NCBI GenBank assembly: GCA_942493265.1
Contig: OW818688.1
Coordinates: 1,674,001 to 1,738,000 of the forward strand
From: UBA12481 sp942493265
GTDB taxonomy: Bacteria; Bacteroidota; Bacteroidia; Bacteroidales; UBA12481
Length of the DNA: 64,000 nt
Reading direction: 5' to 3'
Made by a program: the position numbers and the translations under genes. The notes beneath the pieces are model-generated. The model was given only the letters and a program-made list of their open reading frames with translations. It had not been told where the DNA came from and searched no databases. Below are positions 34,484 through 43,975 of the stretch, piece by piece (position 1 is the stretch's first letter; each line of letters begins with the position of its first letter).

Positions 34484-35791
34484 ATGCCAACCTCGCGACG
34501 GGATTTTCTCAAAACTCTGGCCCCTCTTGTGGCTGTTCCTTACATCCTTCCATCCTGCCTCACGTCGAAACCTTCCGGCCGCCTAACAATGGGGTTTGTG
34601 GGCATGGGAATTCAATCCCGGTACCTGCTTTCGAAATTCGCTCCTGAGGTGCAGATCCTCGCGGTTTGCGATGTGGATACCACCCGGAGGACAAATGCAC
34701 AACAATGGGTAAACAAGTTCTACACAGATAACCCCGACAAGGGCTCCGCCGGCTGCAAGGCTTATACCGACTATCGCGAATTGCTCGACCGCGATGACAT
34801 CGACACGGTTTGCATTGCAACACCTGATCACTGGCATTCTACGGTGATCTTGCTGGCACTCCGGAAAGGCAAGGACGTTTTTTGCGAAAAACCACTTACA
34901 CATAATATTCAGGAGGCAATCGATGTGATGCAGGCGGTGGAAAAACGCAAGCGGATCCTCCAAACCGGTTCGATGCAGCGATCGAGCCAGGAATTCCGGA
35001 TCGCCAGCGAACTGGTTCGAAACGGCTGTATCGGTATAATTAACCATGTGGAGGCAGTGTTCAGCGGTCCTCCGGTACCCTGCGACTTGCCCGAAGAGGA
35101 GATGGAGCCGGGTCTCGACTGGAACTTCTGGCTCGGACCGGCACCCGTGCGTTCCTATAATTCCATCCTGAGTCCCCGCGGATTGCATAATCATTTTCCG
35201 GCCTGGCGTTCATACCGGGAATATGGTACGGGTGGGGTAGGAGATTGGGGTGCACACCACCTGGATATCGCCCATTGGGGTCTGGGCATGGACGACAGCG
35301 GTCCGGCTGAAGTGATGTTCAACAATGGAGAGGCTACACTGGTTTATCCCAATGGCGTTCCCGTTATTCGTAAGGAAAATGGTTTCGGGGTTCACTTTTT
35401 TGGCAGCGACGGGGAAATCATGGTGAACCGGGGCCGGTTCAAGATGGTACTGAAGGGCGAAACTATCGCCGCATACACCGGGAAAGATAGTCCGGATACC
35501 ACTCTCGCCGCGGAAACCCAAAAGGCCGAACAACTGTTTCTGAAGGACGCGAAAATCAAACTCTACAATAGCCCGTCACACTACCTGGATTTTCTGAACA
35601 GTGTGAAAACCCGCATCAAGCCGATCGCAAATGAACAGGTCGGAGGCCGAACCGCTATCAGCTGCCACCTGATGAATCAGCTCTATTACCATAATGAGGC
35701 CATCAAATGGGATCCGGTTAAACTTTGCTTTGCCGGCGGAACCGGCAACCCTGCCTGGCTTACAAGAGATTATCGCGACTGGGAATCCTAG
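34484..35791 (+). CDS. Gfo/Idh/MocA family oxidoreductase with Tat signal
   Basis: 435 residues. It starts PTSRRDFLKTLAPLVAVPYI, a twin-arginine signal. The NAD(P)-binding domain begins LTMGFVGMGIQSRYL, and EKPLTHN (the EKP motif) plus the C-terminal domain with WGAHHLDIAHWGLG fit the family. Bacteroidota carry many such exported enzymes that oxidise or isomerise sugars and inositols, often beside sulfatases and glycosidases. It overlaps the convergent aminopeptidase gene by four bases at the stop codons. Confidence 0.9.
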   Translation: MPTSRRDFLKTLAPLVAVPYILPSCLTSKPSGRLTMGFVGMGIQSRYLLSKFAPEVQILAVCDVDTTRRTNAQQWVNKFYTDNPDKGSAGCKAYTDYRELLDRDDIDTVCIATPDHWHSTVILLALRKGKDVFCEKPLTHNIQEAIDVMQAVEKRKRILQTGSMQRSSQEFRIASELVRNGCIGIINHVEAVFSGPPVPCDLPEEEMEPGLDWNFWLGPAPVRSYNSILSPRGLHNHFPAWRSYREYGTGGVGDWGAHHLDIAHWGLGMDDSGPAEVMFNNGEATLVYPNGVPVIRKENGFGVHFFGSDGEIMVNRGRFKMVLKGETIAAYTGKDSPDTTLAAETQKAEQLFLKDAKIKLYNSPSHYLDFLNSVKTRIKPIANEQVGGRTAISCHLMNQLYYHNEAIKWDPVKLCFAGGTGNPAWLTRDYRDWES

Positions 35792-36798
35792 CCTGACCCC
35801 TTCACCTGTTCATAAAATTTCCGGAAGTCCCCTCCGCAGGATTCCAGCTTTTCCTGGAACCAGGGGATCAATGAATGATAGGTGCTGATCGGGATCAGAA
35901 AAGCATTGTTGAGTTTTCGGGTGGTGATTTTAAGGTCCTGTTCCAGACGGGTCAGTATGGAATCTTTCTGCTCCAACATCCGAATAGTATCCTGATTAAA
36001 TTGATAGATGGCACTCAGATCATTGCGGGCCTTGAGCATACGGGCAACTACCTGATCGGTTTCGGCCCAGCCCTTCACCGCCTCAGCTACCTGATCCTCC
36101 CGCCCCAGCGATCTTAACCAGTGGAGCGTTCCGGCCCGCTCAACGGTTTCAGCAAAGCCTTCACTAAAGCGGGAGTCGCCGGATTTATAGAATTTCTGAT
36201 GGGCCAGTTCGTGTATGATCAGGCCGGCCAGCTGAATGGAGTCGTACCGCAGGTGAGTGCTTAAAATCGGATCATTATACCAGCCTAAAGTCGAATAGGC
36301 GCCGAACGGGGCCATATAAACATCCAGATCCTGGTCCTTCATTTTTTCAGCAAATCCCATGGCCTTCTCCTTCTTGAAATAGCCATGGTAAACCACACAT
36401 CCGGCAACCGGATAACACCAGGTTTTCGGCTCTACGGAGAATTTTGGGGCACAATATACATTCCAGCCGGGATAATCGCCTTCAATCACGGAATACAGGG
36501 TATAGCTTTTATTATCAGGCAACCCCAGTTCCCTGACGGCGAAATCATGAATTTCCAGAACCAGTTTCAGCTTGTCTCTCGATTGCTGATCCAGCCCGTC
36601 ATCTTTCAATACTTTTTCAATCGGATGCCTGGCATTCATGATACGAAAGTGACCGGAAATGGCCTGCGTGAGATAGGAGATCTGGCAGGATCCCAGCGTG
36701 AAAATCAGCAAAACAATAGCCGTTACCAGTACTATTCCTGATATCGTCAGCTTTCTTCTAATGCTTCTTTTCCCTTTTACGGATTTTGCGCCTGGCAT
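35788..36798 (-). CDS. Putative zinc aminopeptidase (PF10023-type)
   Basis: 336 residues. One N-terminal membrane helix (TISGIVLVTAIVLLIFTLGS). Then come the family blocks YLTQAISGHFRIMNARHPIE, WCYPVAGCVVYHGYF and GAYSTLGWYNDPILSTHL. The zinc site is HELAHQ (H196, E197, H200) with E213 in FSEGFAETVE as the third ligand. The protein is probably anchored in the inner membrane and faces the periplasm. It follows the small helical protein by five bases, so they form one operon. Peptidase activity of the family is predicted rather than proven. Confidence 0.82.
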   Translation of the reverse strand: MPGAKSVKGKRSIRRKLTISGIVLVTAIVLLIFTLGSCQISYLTQAISGHFRIMNARHPIEKVLKDDGLDQQSRDKLKLVLEIHDFAVRELGLPDNKSYTLYSVIEGDYPGWNVYCAPKFSVEPKTWCYPVAGCVVYHGYFKKEKAMGFAEKMKDQDLDVYMAPFGAYSTLGWYNDPILSTHLRYDSIQLAGLIIHELAHQKFYKSGDSRFSEGFAETVERAGTLHWLRSLGREDQVAEAVKGWAETDQVVARMLKARNDLSAIYQFNQDTIRMLEQKDSILTRLEQDLKITTRKLNNAFLIPISTYHSLIPWFQEKLESCGGDFRKFYEQVKGSG

Positions 36799-36803
36799 GT
36801 ATC

Positions 36804-37190
36804 CTATGCCTGTTTTTCTTCCGGATCTTCTTCAGGATTTTCGACCAGGGGTTCGGCTGTGGGTTCTTCTACTATTTCTTCTGCTGTTTCTGCAATCGGT
36901 TCATCGATCGGTTCAACGATCGGTTCGGCAGGTTTTTCAATCGACGACCTGAGTTTCACCTCAAGTTTATCCACCACGGCAGCGGCTTTTTCGTCGAGCT
37001 TTTCAAGGGTAGCTTCGGTTTTTTCCTTAACATTTTCGAGCACCTCTCCTACCTTTTCTTTGGCATCTTTAGCCATTTCCCTGGCCGTTTCAGCCGTATC
37101 AATACTTTGCTCTTTTAATTCAGCGCCTTTTATTTCGGCAACCTCCCGGGAGGTGCCCCACAATTTTTTTAAAGATTTCAGGAATGCCAT
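36804..37190 (-). CDS. Small helical, acid-rich protein
   Basis: 128 residues. Residues 25-90 are Ala/Glu/Lys-rich heptads (TAREMAKDAKEKVGEVLENV) like YtxH- or LEA-type amphipathic helices. The last 40 residues are a Pro/Glu low-complexity tail (EPIVEPIDEPIAETAEEIVE). No signal peptide is clear. Function unknown; such proteins are often stress- or membrane-associated. First gene of the operon with the aminopeptidase, and divergent from the haemolysin III-like gene. Confidence 0.6.
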   Translation of the reverse strand: MAFLKSLKKLWGTSREVAEIKGAELKEQSIDTAETAREMAKDAKEKVGEVLENVKEKTEATLEKLDEKAAAVVDKLEVKLRSSIEKPAEPIVEPIDEPIAETAEEIVEEPTAEPLVENPEEDPEEKQA

Positions 37191-37253
37191 GATCGTTTTT
37201 TATTATGTTATTTGTAAAGTTAATGCAATTTTGCTGCCTGGAACAGGAGAAGT

Positions 37254-37925
37254 ATGAACACTGAGATCAAATCCAGATACACCAAAAACGAAGAGCTGGC
37301 CAATGCCCTTTCACACCTCAGCGGAGCCATTCTGGCTACAACTGCCCTGGTGCTGTTGCTATTTAAGGCCAGCCGTACCGGTAACCTATGGCATATAGTC
37401 ACCTCGGCAGTTTTTGGGGTTACCATGATCATTCTGTTCTTCTCTTCAACCATGACCCACTGGCTTAAACAAGGGAAAGCCAAGGATGTTTTTTTTACTA
37501 TCGATCAGATCGCTATTTTCACCCTGATAGCAGGAACTTATACCCCCTTTGCGCTGGTGGCGCTTCACGGACCCTTCGGATGGACGATTTTCGGACTGGA
37601 ATGGGGACTGGCGCTGATGGGGATCACCATCAAGCTGGCAAAGCCTACCCAGTTTCATCAGGGGGTGAATCTATTCTATATTATTCTTTATGCAGCAATG
37701 GGCTGGATGATGCTGATAGCCATTGGGCCCCTATACAATAGCCTCACACTCATGGGACTTATCTGGATTCTGATCGGCGGATTCTGCTATACCTTCGGGA
37801 TCTTCTTCTTTCGTCTGGGTAAATTCAAATACCACCATCTTGTGTGGCACCTGCTGGTTCTGGCTGGTGCCGTTTCCCACTTTTTTGCGATTTACTATTT
37901 TGTACTGCCAATATCCGTAATATAA
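37254..37925 (+). CDS. Haemolysin III / PAQR-family membrane protein
   Basis: 223 residues with seven predicted membrane helices. The family signatures are ELANALSHLSGA, FFSSTMTHWL and a last-helix VSHFF histidine. These His/Glu/Ser residues form the putative zinc site of the TrhA/YqfA/PAQR superfamily. Such proteins sit in the inner membrane and are linked to membrane fluidity control; 'haemolysin' is a historical name. Single gene. Confidence 0.88.
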   Translation: MNTEIKSRYTKNEELANALSHLSGAILATTALVLLLFKASRTGNLWHIVTSAVFGVTMIILFFSSTMTHWLKQGKAKDVFFTIDQIAIFTLIAGTYTPFALVALHGPFGWTIFGLEWGLALMGITIKLAKPTQFHQGVNLFYIILYAAMGWMMLIAIGPLYNSLTLMGLIWILIGGFCYTFGIFFFRLGKFKYHHLVWHLLVLAGAVSHFFAIYYFVLPISVI

Positions 37926-38034
37926 CCGGCCGACGTTTTTTTGAATCATTCATGCGTTGATCTGTTTTTTTTGCCTATGTTGGTTCTTAGTTGGGAAGGG
38001 ACCCCGCTGAGTGCTACATATTAAAGATTTTGGA

Positions 38035-40380
38035 ATGAACTACACTGATTATCATCATGTTATTCAGGAGGCACAGTTTGGTTATGCGTGTCATGAGATC
38101 ATTCTGGACCCATCCGGAAATCCGTGTGATTACCGTTTTCTGGAAGCAAATAAGGCATTTGAAAATCTTACCGGCCTAAAAATGTCCGAAATAATGGGGA
38201 AAACGGTCAGGGAAATTTTGCCGGGTATCGAAAATTCGGAATTCAACTGGATCGCCTTTTATGGAAAAATTGCCCTGAATGGGGGCACCGATTATTTTGA
38301 GCAATATAGCGAACAACTGGCACGATGGTATAATGTTAAAGTATACTCCCTGCAAGAAAATCATTTCTCTACCATTTTTGTGGATATCACCAATCAGCAC
38401 CTGCTGACCGAAATTTCCGCCAAGCTGAATCGGTACACTTGTAAAAATATTGACTATCAATATATTACAGATCAGATGAAGTCGTTTTCGGGTGCTATGT
38501 ATGTTGCACTTAATAAATTTGAGACTAACGGGAAAGACTTTACTACCATGGCCGTTTCAGGCCTCGCTTCAATTCCGGAGCAAGTTCTGGAAATGCTTGG
38601 TTTTCAGCTCGCCGGGAACAAATGGACCTATGATCCGGTTCGCGAGAGCAAAATAAAGAACAAAAAAATAACGTATTTCGATCATCTGAATGAGCTTACC
38701 GGGAACGTTCTGGCAAAGGATCTCATCAATACGTTGACCCATCTTGCCGGTGCAGGCAAGGTGGTTCTTGTTAAAACAGTTGAGGATGAACGGATGGTTG
38801 GTGATTTTACCCTGATCTTTAAAAAGGGTGATCAATTGGAAAACCAATGGCTCGTTGAATCTTACGCCGATATTGTCGGGATGTTGCTGGGAAGGATCAA
38901 TGCCGAGGATTTATTGTCACAGCAAAAAACAGAGCTTGAAGATTTCTTTAATGTAACGCTTGATCTCCTCTGCATCGCCGATACCTCGGGTAATTTTATC
39001 AAGGTGAACAAAATGTGGGAAACCACGCTTGGCTATCCGGTTGAGGAACTCGAGAAGAGAAAATTTCTGGATTTTGTTCATCCTGAAGATTTACAGTCAA
39101 CACTGGATGTATTGTCCAAACTTGGCCATCAGGAGAATATCCTGAATTTTGTGAACCGATATCAATGCCTCGATGGGTCGTACCGGTTTATTGAATGGCG
39201 GTCGGTCCCCCGCGGCTCCCTGATCTACGCGGCCGCCAGGGATATTACTGAGCGCCTGGAGGTTGAGAGAGAGTTGATTAAGAAAAATTCCTTCATCCAA
39301 ACGGTTCTGGATAACCTGCCGATTGGGGTGGCTTTAAACGAATTGGAAAGTGGAAGTGCCTTTTACATGAACCGGAAATTTGAGGAGATTTATGGATGGC
39401 CATCTGAGGAAATAACTGATATCAGCACTTTCTTTCAAAAAGTTTATCCTGATAGTGAATTCCGGCAGGAACTGTCAGCCCGGGTATTGGCTGATATTCA
39501 AACCGGCGATGCTTCCAGAATGCACTGGGAAAACATCCCGATTAAAACTAAGGTTGGTACAGAAAGAATTGTGAATTCTGTAAATATTCCTCTGTTAGAC
39601 CAGAATCTGATGGTTTCAACCGTTACCGATATTACCGAGCAAAAACTTGCCGAATCAGAATTGCGCGCCTCAAAATTGAAGGCTGAGGAAAGCGACCGTC
39701 TCAAGTCAGCATTCCTGGCCAATATGAGTCATGAAATCAGAACCCCCATGAATGGGATACTGGGATTTACCGAGCTGTTGAAGGAGCCGAAATTGTCGGG
39801 TGAGGAGCAGCAAAAATATATCGGCATTATCGAGAAAAGCGGCGACCGGTTGCTCAGCATTATCAATGATATTATCAGCCTTTCAAAAATTGAGTCCGGA
39901 CAATCGGAGTTAATTCTTTCCGAAATTGCTGTTAATGATCTGATTGCCTTTGTTTGTACCTTTTTTACACCGGAGGCTGAAGGAAAGGGTGTTCATCTGT
40001 TCATGAATATATCCGATCCGGTCAGGGAAATCCGGCTAAAAACCGACAAGGAAAAAATCTATGCCATTCTGACCAACCTGGTTAAGAATGCCCTCAAATT
40101 CACAAAATCAGGATCAATTGAGGTTGGTTGCGATGGGAAGGGCCAGTTGCTGGAATTCTTTGTAAAGGATACCGGCATGGGTATCCCACCTGAGCTGAGA
40201 TCAGTGATTTTTGAGAGGTTTCGACAGGGAACAGATTCAATGACACGCAATTACGAAGGCGCCGGACTGGGATTATCCATCTCAAAAGGGTACGTGGAAA
40301 TGCTGGGCGGTACAATCCGGGTGGAAAGCGAACCGGGTAAAGGTTCGGTATTCTACTTTACCATACCGGCCAGGCTTTAA
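38035..40380 (+). CDS. Multi-PAS sensor histidine kinase
   Basis: Start chosen at the ATG giving MNYTDYHHVIQEAQFG; an upstream GTG at 38011 is the only alternative. 781 residues, no membrane segment. It has a PAS domain (about 10-125), a GAF-like region (135-290) and two more PAS/PAC domains (300-410 and 420-540). Then come the HisKA dimerisation box SHEIRTPMNGILGFTELL with H566 as phosphorylation site, and a HATPase_c with NALKF, DTGMGIPPE and GAGLGLSISKGYVEM. No receiver domain and no response regulator gene is adjacent. It is cytosolic and the stimulus is unknown. Confidence 0.9.
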   Translation: MNYTDYHHVIQEAQFGYACHEIILDPSGNPCDYRFLEANKAFENLTGLKMSEIMGKTVREILPGIENSEFNWIAFYGKIALNGGTDYFEQYSEQLARWYNVKVYSLQENHFSTIFVDITNQHLLTEISAKLNRYTCKNIDYQYITDQMKSFSGAMYVALNKFETNGKDFTTMAVSGLASIPEQVLEMLGFQLAGNKWTYDPVRESKIKNKKITYFDHLNELTGNVLAKDLINTLTHLAGAGKVVLVKTVEDERMVGDFTLIFKKGDQLENQWLVESYADIVGMLLGRINAEDLLSQQKTELEDFFNVTLDLLCIADTSGNFIKVNKMWETTLGYPVEELEKRKFLDFVHPEDLQSTLDVLSKLGHQENILNFVNRYQCLDGSYRFIEWRSVPRGSLIYAAARDITERLEVERELIKKNSFIQTVLDNLPIGVALNELESGSAFYMNRKFEEIYGWPSEEITDISTFFQKVYPDSEFRQELSARVLADIQTGDASRMHWENIPIKTKVGTERIVNSVNIPLLDQNLMVSTVTDITEQKLAESELRASKLKAEESDRLKSAFLANMSHEIRTPMNGILGFTELLKEPKLSGEEQQKYIGIIEKSGDRLLSIINDIISLSKIESGQSELILSEIAVNDLIAFVCTFFTPEAEGKGVHLFMNISDPVREIRLKTDKEKIYAILTNLVKNALKFTKSGSIEVGCDGKGQLLEFFVKDTGMGIPPELRSVIFERFRQGTDSMTRNYEGAGLGLSISKGYVEMLGGTIRVESEPGKGSVFYFTIPARL

Positions 40381-40410
40381 CGATTCGCCCACGGTGCTGC
40401 AGATATCTTT

Positions 40411-41649
40411 TTAAAGGGATTTGCTCTTGAACACCTCCAGTATCTGCTCCAGGTATTGGTATCCGTATTCCCGTTCAGGTTCCAGAAAACTCCCTTCGGT
40501 CCATTCGTTCCAGCTGTTGATGGTGATAATCGCGGGATGTCCCGGTTTGGGCTGCACCCTCGATCGGGCGAATTCCAGCGCCTGCCTGAAATTTTCAGGG
40601 GTGTTGTTTTTCAGGACAGCCATGCAGGGATACCCCGCACTCCTGAAATTGAATTTCTGATCACAGCGGGGAGTGGCATCCCAGCCCATGGTAACATTGG
40701 GATGGTAAGGTTGCATGATGGTTTTTGAAAAATCATCGCAAAAACGGAAATACTTATCCCTCAAGGTATTGTATTCTGTTTCCGGAAATGATTCCAGTCC
40801 GGCGTGATGCACCCAAACATACGACGTGGTGCTGTTAAAGGAGAAATACTCCAGCAGTTCAGCCGGATTTTTCAATACTTTCTCATTAGGCAATATCTGA
40901 ACACCCCACACAACCGCATTTAGGTGCAGGTCCCTGAATCCGGCCTTTTTGGTTTTCACCCGGAATTTCTCCAATGCCGCCCTGGCATTTTCACGGCCCC
41001 CCATGCTCTCGATGAACCGGTAGGTTTCATAAATGGAAAAATAGGGGCATCCATCTATCATCCAGTAAGTTGGCTGCATAAAATATTCCGATATGATGTA
41101 GTCGGTCATCTTATCAAAAGTTTCAGGAGTGATATTTCCGGGATAAAATAGTGGCAGACCACCCGTTTCGGGATTTCGGGGAAAAAGATCCACCCAGTCA
41201 TGATTGGCCCACATCAGCGCAAATTTCACCTTGTTGTTATTTTTCACTTTCAGGAAACCTTCCTCGAGGCCTTTCTCCAGAAATTTACCGTCGTTGTAAT
41301 AGTACCAGTCATAAATAAATACATCAATACCATATTGCGATGCCGCATTGATCTTCATTTCCATCACTACCGGGTCGGATTCATTGGTATAGCCCCAAAG
41401 GGGTATCAGGGGTTGTTTGTGCCCTTCAAATCTCGGCTGCGCCGATTTGATGAGTTCCCATTCCGACCATCCCTTCCCGTATCGAATTTCATTACGGACA
41501 TCGTTCTGGTGATAGTTGGGGAAATAGTACACAGCCAGGTCGTAACCGGGTGAATGATCAATGAAATCCCGACTTCCTTGCTGAGCCAATGTAGCACCAG
41601 CAATGAGGATAAAGTTCAGGATCAGGGAGATGCCTTTTAAGGTTTTCAT
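40411..41649 (-). CDS. WbsX / GH99-like secreted protein
   Basis: 412 residues with a signal peptide (GISLILNFILIAGATLAQQ). The family blocks are DLAVYYFPNYHQND, GKGWSEWELIKSAQPRFEGH, YDWYYYNDGKFLEKGLEE and INSWNEWTEGSFLEPEREYG. WbsX domains occur alone or fused to glycosyltransferases. They are related to GH99 endomannosidases, whose acid residues lie in such YDWYY and NEWxEGxxLEP motifs. Exported here, so it probably cuts a glycan in the periplasm. Confidence 0.82.
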   Translation of the reverse strand: MKTLKGISLILNFILIAGATLAQQGSRDFIDHSPGYDLAVYYFPNYHQNDVRNEIRYGKGWSEWELIKSAQPRFEGHKQPLIPLWGYTNESDPVVMEMKINAASQYGIDVFIYDWYYYNDGKFLEKGLEEGFLKVKNNNKVKFALMWANHDWVDLFPRNPETGGLPLFYPGNITPETFDKMTDYIISEYFMQPTYWMIDGCPYFSIYETYRFIESMGGRENARAALEKFRVKTKKAGFRDLHLNAVVWGVQILPNEKVLKNPAELLEYFSFNSTTSYVWVHHAGLESFPETEYNTLRDKYFRFCDDFSKTIMQPYHPNVTMGWDATPRCDQKFNFRSAGYPCMAVLKNNTPENFRQALEFARSRVQPKPGHPAIITINSWNEWTEGSFLEPEREYGYQYLEQILEVFKSKSL

Positions 41650-41739
41650 GTTAATATTATAAGGATTATCAGCTCATATCTGATAATTTTAGGGCATAAG
41701 GTAGGAGTAGTTAATCAAAGAACAAAAACAGATTTCCCC

Positions 41740-42819
41740 ATGGAAACAACATCATTCAGACTGGCGGTTTTCCCGTCGCGATATATCCAGGGACCCGGTG
41801 CCATTTCTTTTTTGCCGGAAGGCATTGGCAGGCTGGGCTCGAAAGCGCTGATAGTGGCCGGAAAAACTGCGATCCGGGAAATTGTTCCATACCTGAAGAG
41901 CCATGGGCTCAGCAATGCGGCCGTTGAACCTTTCGGGGGCGAGTGCACGCAAAAGGAGATTGACCGCCTGGTGGTCATTGCACGCCGCAACGGGTGCGAT
42001 GTGGTAGTTGCCCTGGGCGGCGGCAAGGTGATCGATACGGTTAAGGCGGTGACATACGAAACCGGGGCCAAAACGATCATTGTTCCCACCATTGCCTCCA
42101 ACGATGCGCCCTGCAGCGCTGTGAGCGTGGTTTACACGGAATCAGGTGCCTTCGATCATCTTGTTTACCTGAAAGAGAATCCCAACCTTGTGATTCTCGA
42201 TTCGGAGATCATTGCAAAGGCCCCGGTGCGGCTCTTGATAGCCGGTATGGGCGATGCCCTGGCTACCTGGTTCGAGGCCGATTCCTGTCACCGGTCGGAT
42301 TCGCGCAATGAAGCCGGTGGCATGGGTACCCTGTCGGCCCTGGCATTGGCAAAACTCTGCTACGATACCATTCTGGCCGACGGGTTGGCCGCCGCACAAA
42401 GCTGCCGTGCCCGGAAGGTAACGCCTGCCCTGGAGCGGGTTATCGAGGCAAATACCCTGATGAGCGGACTGGGTTTTGAGAGCGCAGGCCTGGCCAGTGC
42501 ACATTCCATCCACAACGGCCTCACTCAGCTGCCCGGAACACATGCCTATTATCACGGCGAAAAGGTCGCTTTCGGATTACTGGCCGGCATGTTCCTTGCC
42601 AACCGCCCGGAGATGATGATCAATGAAGTATACGCCTTCTGCCGGTCGGTGGGGTTGCCGGTGCGACTGGCAGAGATCGGGATCACGGATTATACCGATG
42701 ACGACCTGATGAAGGTGGCCGTTGCAGCTTGCGCACCCCAGGAATCCATCTGGCATGAGCCGGTGGAGGTGAGCCCGGAAAGGGTGGTGGAGTGCATTAA
42801 AAAGGCCGACCGGTATTAG
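41740..42819 (+). CDS. gldA: Glycerol dehydrogenase
   Basis: 359 residues, full length for the iron-containing alcohol dehydrogenase family member GldA. N-terminal PSRYIQGPGAISFLPEGI matches the GldA opening. VVALGGGKVIDTVKAV binds NAD, and PTIASNDAPCSAVSVVYT is a GldA hallmark. The metal ligands are in GMGDALATWFEA (Asp), SAHSIHNGL (His) and YHGEKVAFG (His). It oxidises glycerol to dihydroxyacetone with NAD+ in the cytosol. Single gene; divergent from the WbsX gene. Confidence 0.93.
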   Translation: METTSFRLAVFPSRYIQGPGAISFLPEGIGRLGSKALIVAGKTAIREIVPYLKSHGLSNAAVEPFGGECTQKEIDRLVVIARRNGCDVVVALGGGKVIDTVKAVTYETGAKTIIVPTIASNDAPCSAVSVVYTESGAFDHLVYLKENPNLVILDSEIIAKAPVRLLIAGMGDALATWFEADSCHRSDSRNEAGGMGTLSALALAKLCYDTILADGLAAAQSCRARKVTPALERVIEANTLMSGLGFESAGLASAHSIHNGLTQLPGTHAYYHGEKVAFGLLAGMFLANRPEMMINEVYAFCRSVGLPVRLAEIGITDYTDDDLMKVAVAACAPQESIWHEPVEVSPERVVECIKKADRY

Positions 42820-42983
42820 CTCTGGATTCAGGGTATACATAGTATATAACAGCTCCATCGCCGTTTCCGGATCCTTCTCCGCGACAAATCCCTGCTCCGG
42901 GTTCAGTACCTTGAAAGTGTGTTTTGCATTAAACCGCGTGGTGATCAGCGAGGGTGATTCTTGTAGCAATTCGTACATATTTC

Positions 42984-43207
42984 AGACTTGGCTCAACTTC
43001 GTAATCAAATCATTACCAAAAGATTTAGAGTATGAATTTCCTAATCAGCGTGGATTTTCAGATCGGAATTTGCGCCAAATGGTTATGTATTATAATGAAT
43101 ATCAAGGCAGTGAATTTTGGCAGTCATTGACTGCCAAAATTGGGTTTACCCATAATATGATTTTAATTTCAAAATGCCAGGAAACCGAAGAAGCGTACAC
43201 GTTATAG
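42984..43207 (+). pseudogene. Remnant of a DUF1016 (YhcG-type) protein
   Basis: A plus-strand frame reads LPKDLEYEFPNQRGFSDRNL, then RQMVMYYNEY, FWQSLTAKIGFTHNMILISK. This is the N-terminal domain of DUF1016 proteins, and it stops at 43207 before the nuclease domain. No proper start is seen. The rest of the 650-base gap between gldA and the next gene (42820-43468) shows only a codon-like fragment on the minus strand (42820-42978). Confidence 0.5.
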
Positions 43208-43468
43208 AAATCCAATGTTATTCTATAGCAAATAGAAGTTTTTGATTAATTGTCTGCATTTGTAATAGAAACTTACGATGCTGGAAATCGACACGTGGAA
43301 CCATCCTAAAGGTTGGCACTACCTAGGAAATGGCTGCTGAAGGTCGGTTGACGAAGAAGAAGGTCGTTTGTATCCATTCCGGCATTTCACCGATGGAAAC
43401 CTGCTGAAAACTTTGGCAATTTTGATATTTTCCCTTACCTTTTAACTATCAAAGGTTTAACCAATGCT

Positions 43469-43942
43469 ATGAAACCAATTCTGAGCATCCTGCTGTTCCT
43501 GGCTGTTTTAAGCAGTTGTGAGGATTACAACCAGGACCCCTCCACCCAGTTTCTGGATTGTGTGGGAATTACTGACAGTTTCAGCCCTTACCATATTGTT
43601 GATCCTTATGCGATTACCCTGCATGGACAGGACACATTCACTGCCCGCCTGATTTTTACGAATTATTCTCAGTCGGTTTTCTATACCCCAAACTACCCTA
43701 AATGGCACCTATGGGTGGAAAGCCACAGCGGGTCAACCCGGTATTATATTGATGGGTTTTGCCTGAAAAACTATGAAACAGATCAATGGTACGGCGAGTC
43801 CGGGATTTATTACCACGGGCAATATGCCTGGTGCCATTTTGATTTTCACAAATTTAATTGTGGCGAGGTAGCAGGATCCTGTGTGATTTTTGACCAGCAA
43901 TCGCAGGACAGCCTGGATTTTATCTTTGCAGGTAAAAAGTAA
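43469..43942 (+). CDS. Hypothetical lipoprotein
   Basis: 157 residues. Lipobox in ILSILLFLAVLSSCED. The mature part is beta-rich with many aromatic residues (FYTPNYPKWHLWVESHSGS, WYGESGIYYHGQYAWCHFDF) and four Cys. No family recognised. It ends just before the terminator hairpin shared with the convergent phosphoesterase gene. Confidence 0.6.
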   Translation: MKPILSILLFLAVLSSCEDYNQDPSTQFLDCVGITDSFSPYHIVDPYAITLHGQDTFTARLIFTNYSQSVFYTPNYPKWHLWVESHSGSTRYYIDGFCLKNYETDQWYGESGIYYHGQYAWCHFDFHKFNCGEVAGSCVIFDQQSQDSLDFIFAGKK

Positions 43943-43945
43943 TCG

Positions 43946-43969
43946 AAAAACCGGGTTTATCCAACCCGG
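43946..43969 (-). terminator. Intrinsic terminator of the SusCD locus
   Basis: CCGGGTT-ggata-AACCCGG on the minus strand followed by TTTTTCG, six bases after the stop codon of the phosphoesterase gene. The 7-bp stem is perfect. It may also end the plus-strand lipoprotein transcript. Confidence 0.75.
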
Positions 43970-43975
43970 ACCCTG

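Noticed and set aside
42820..42978. Minus-strand frame whose first 50 codons look protein-like (YELLQESPSLITTRFNAK)
   Set aside because: It runs on into the antisense of gldA and has no recognisable family; at most a small remnant.
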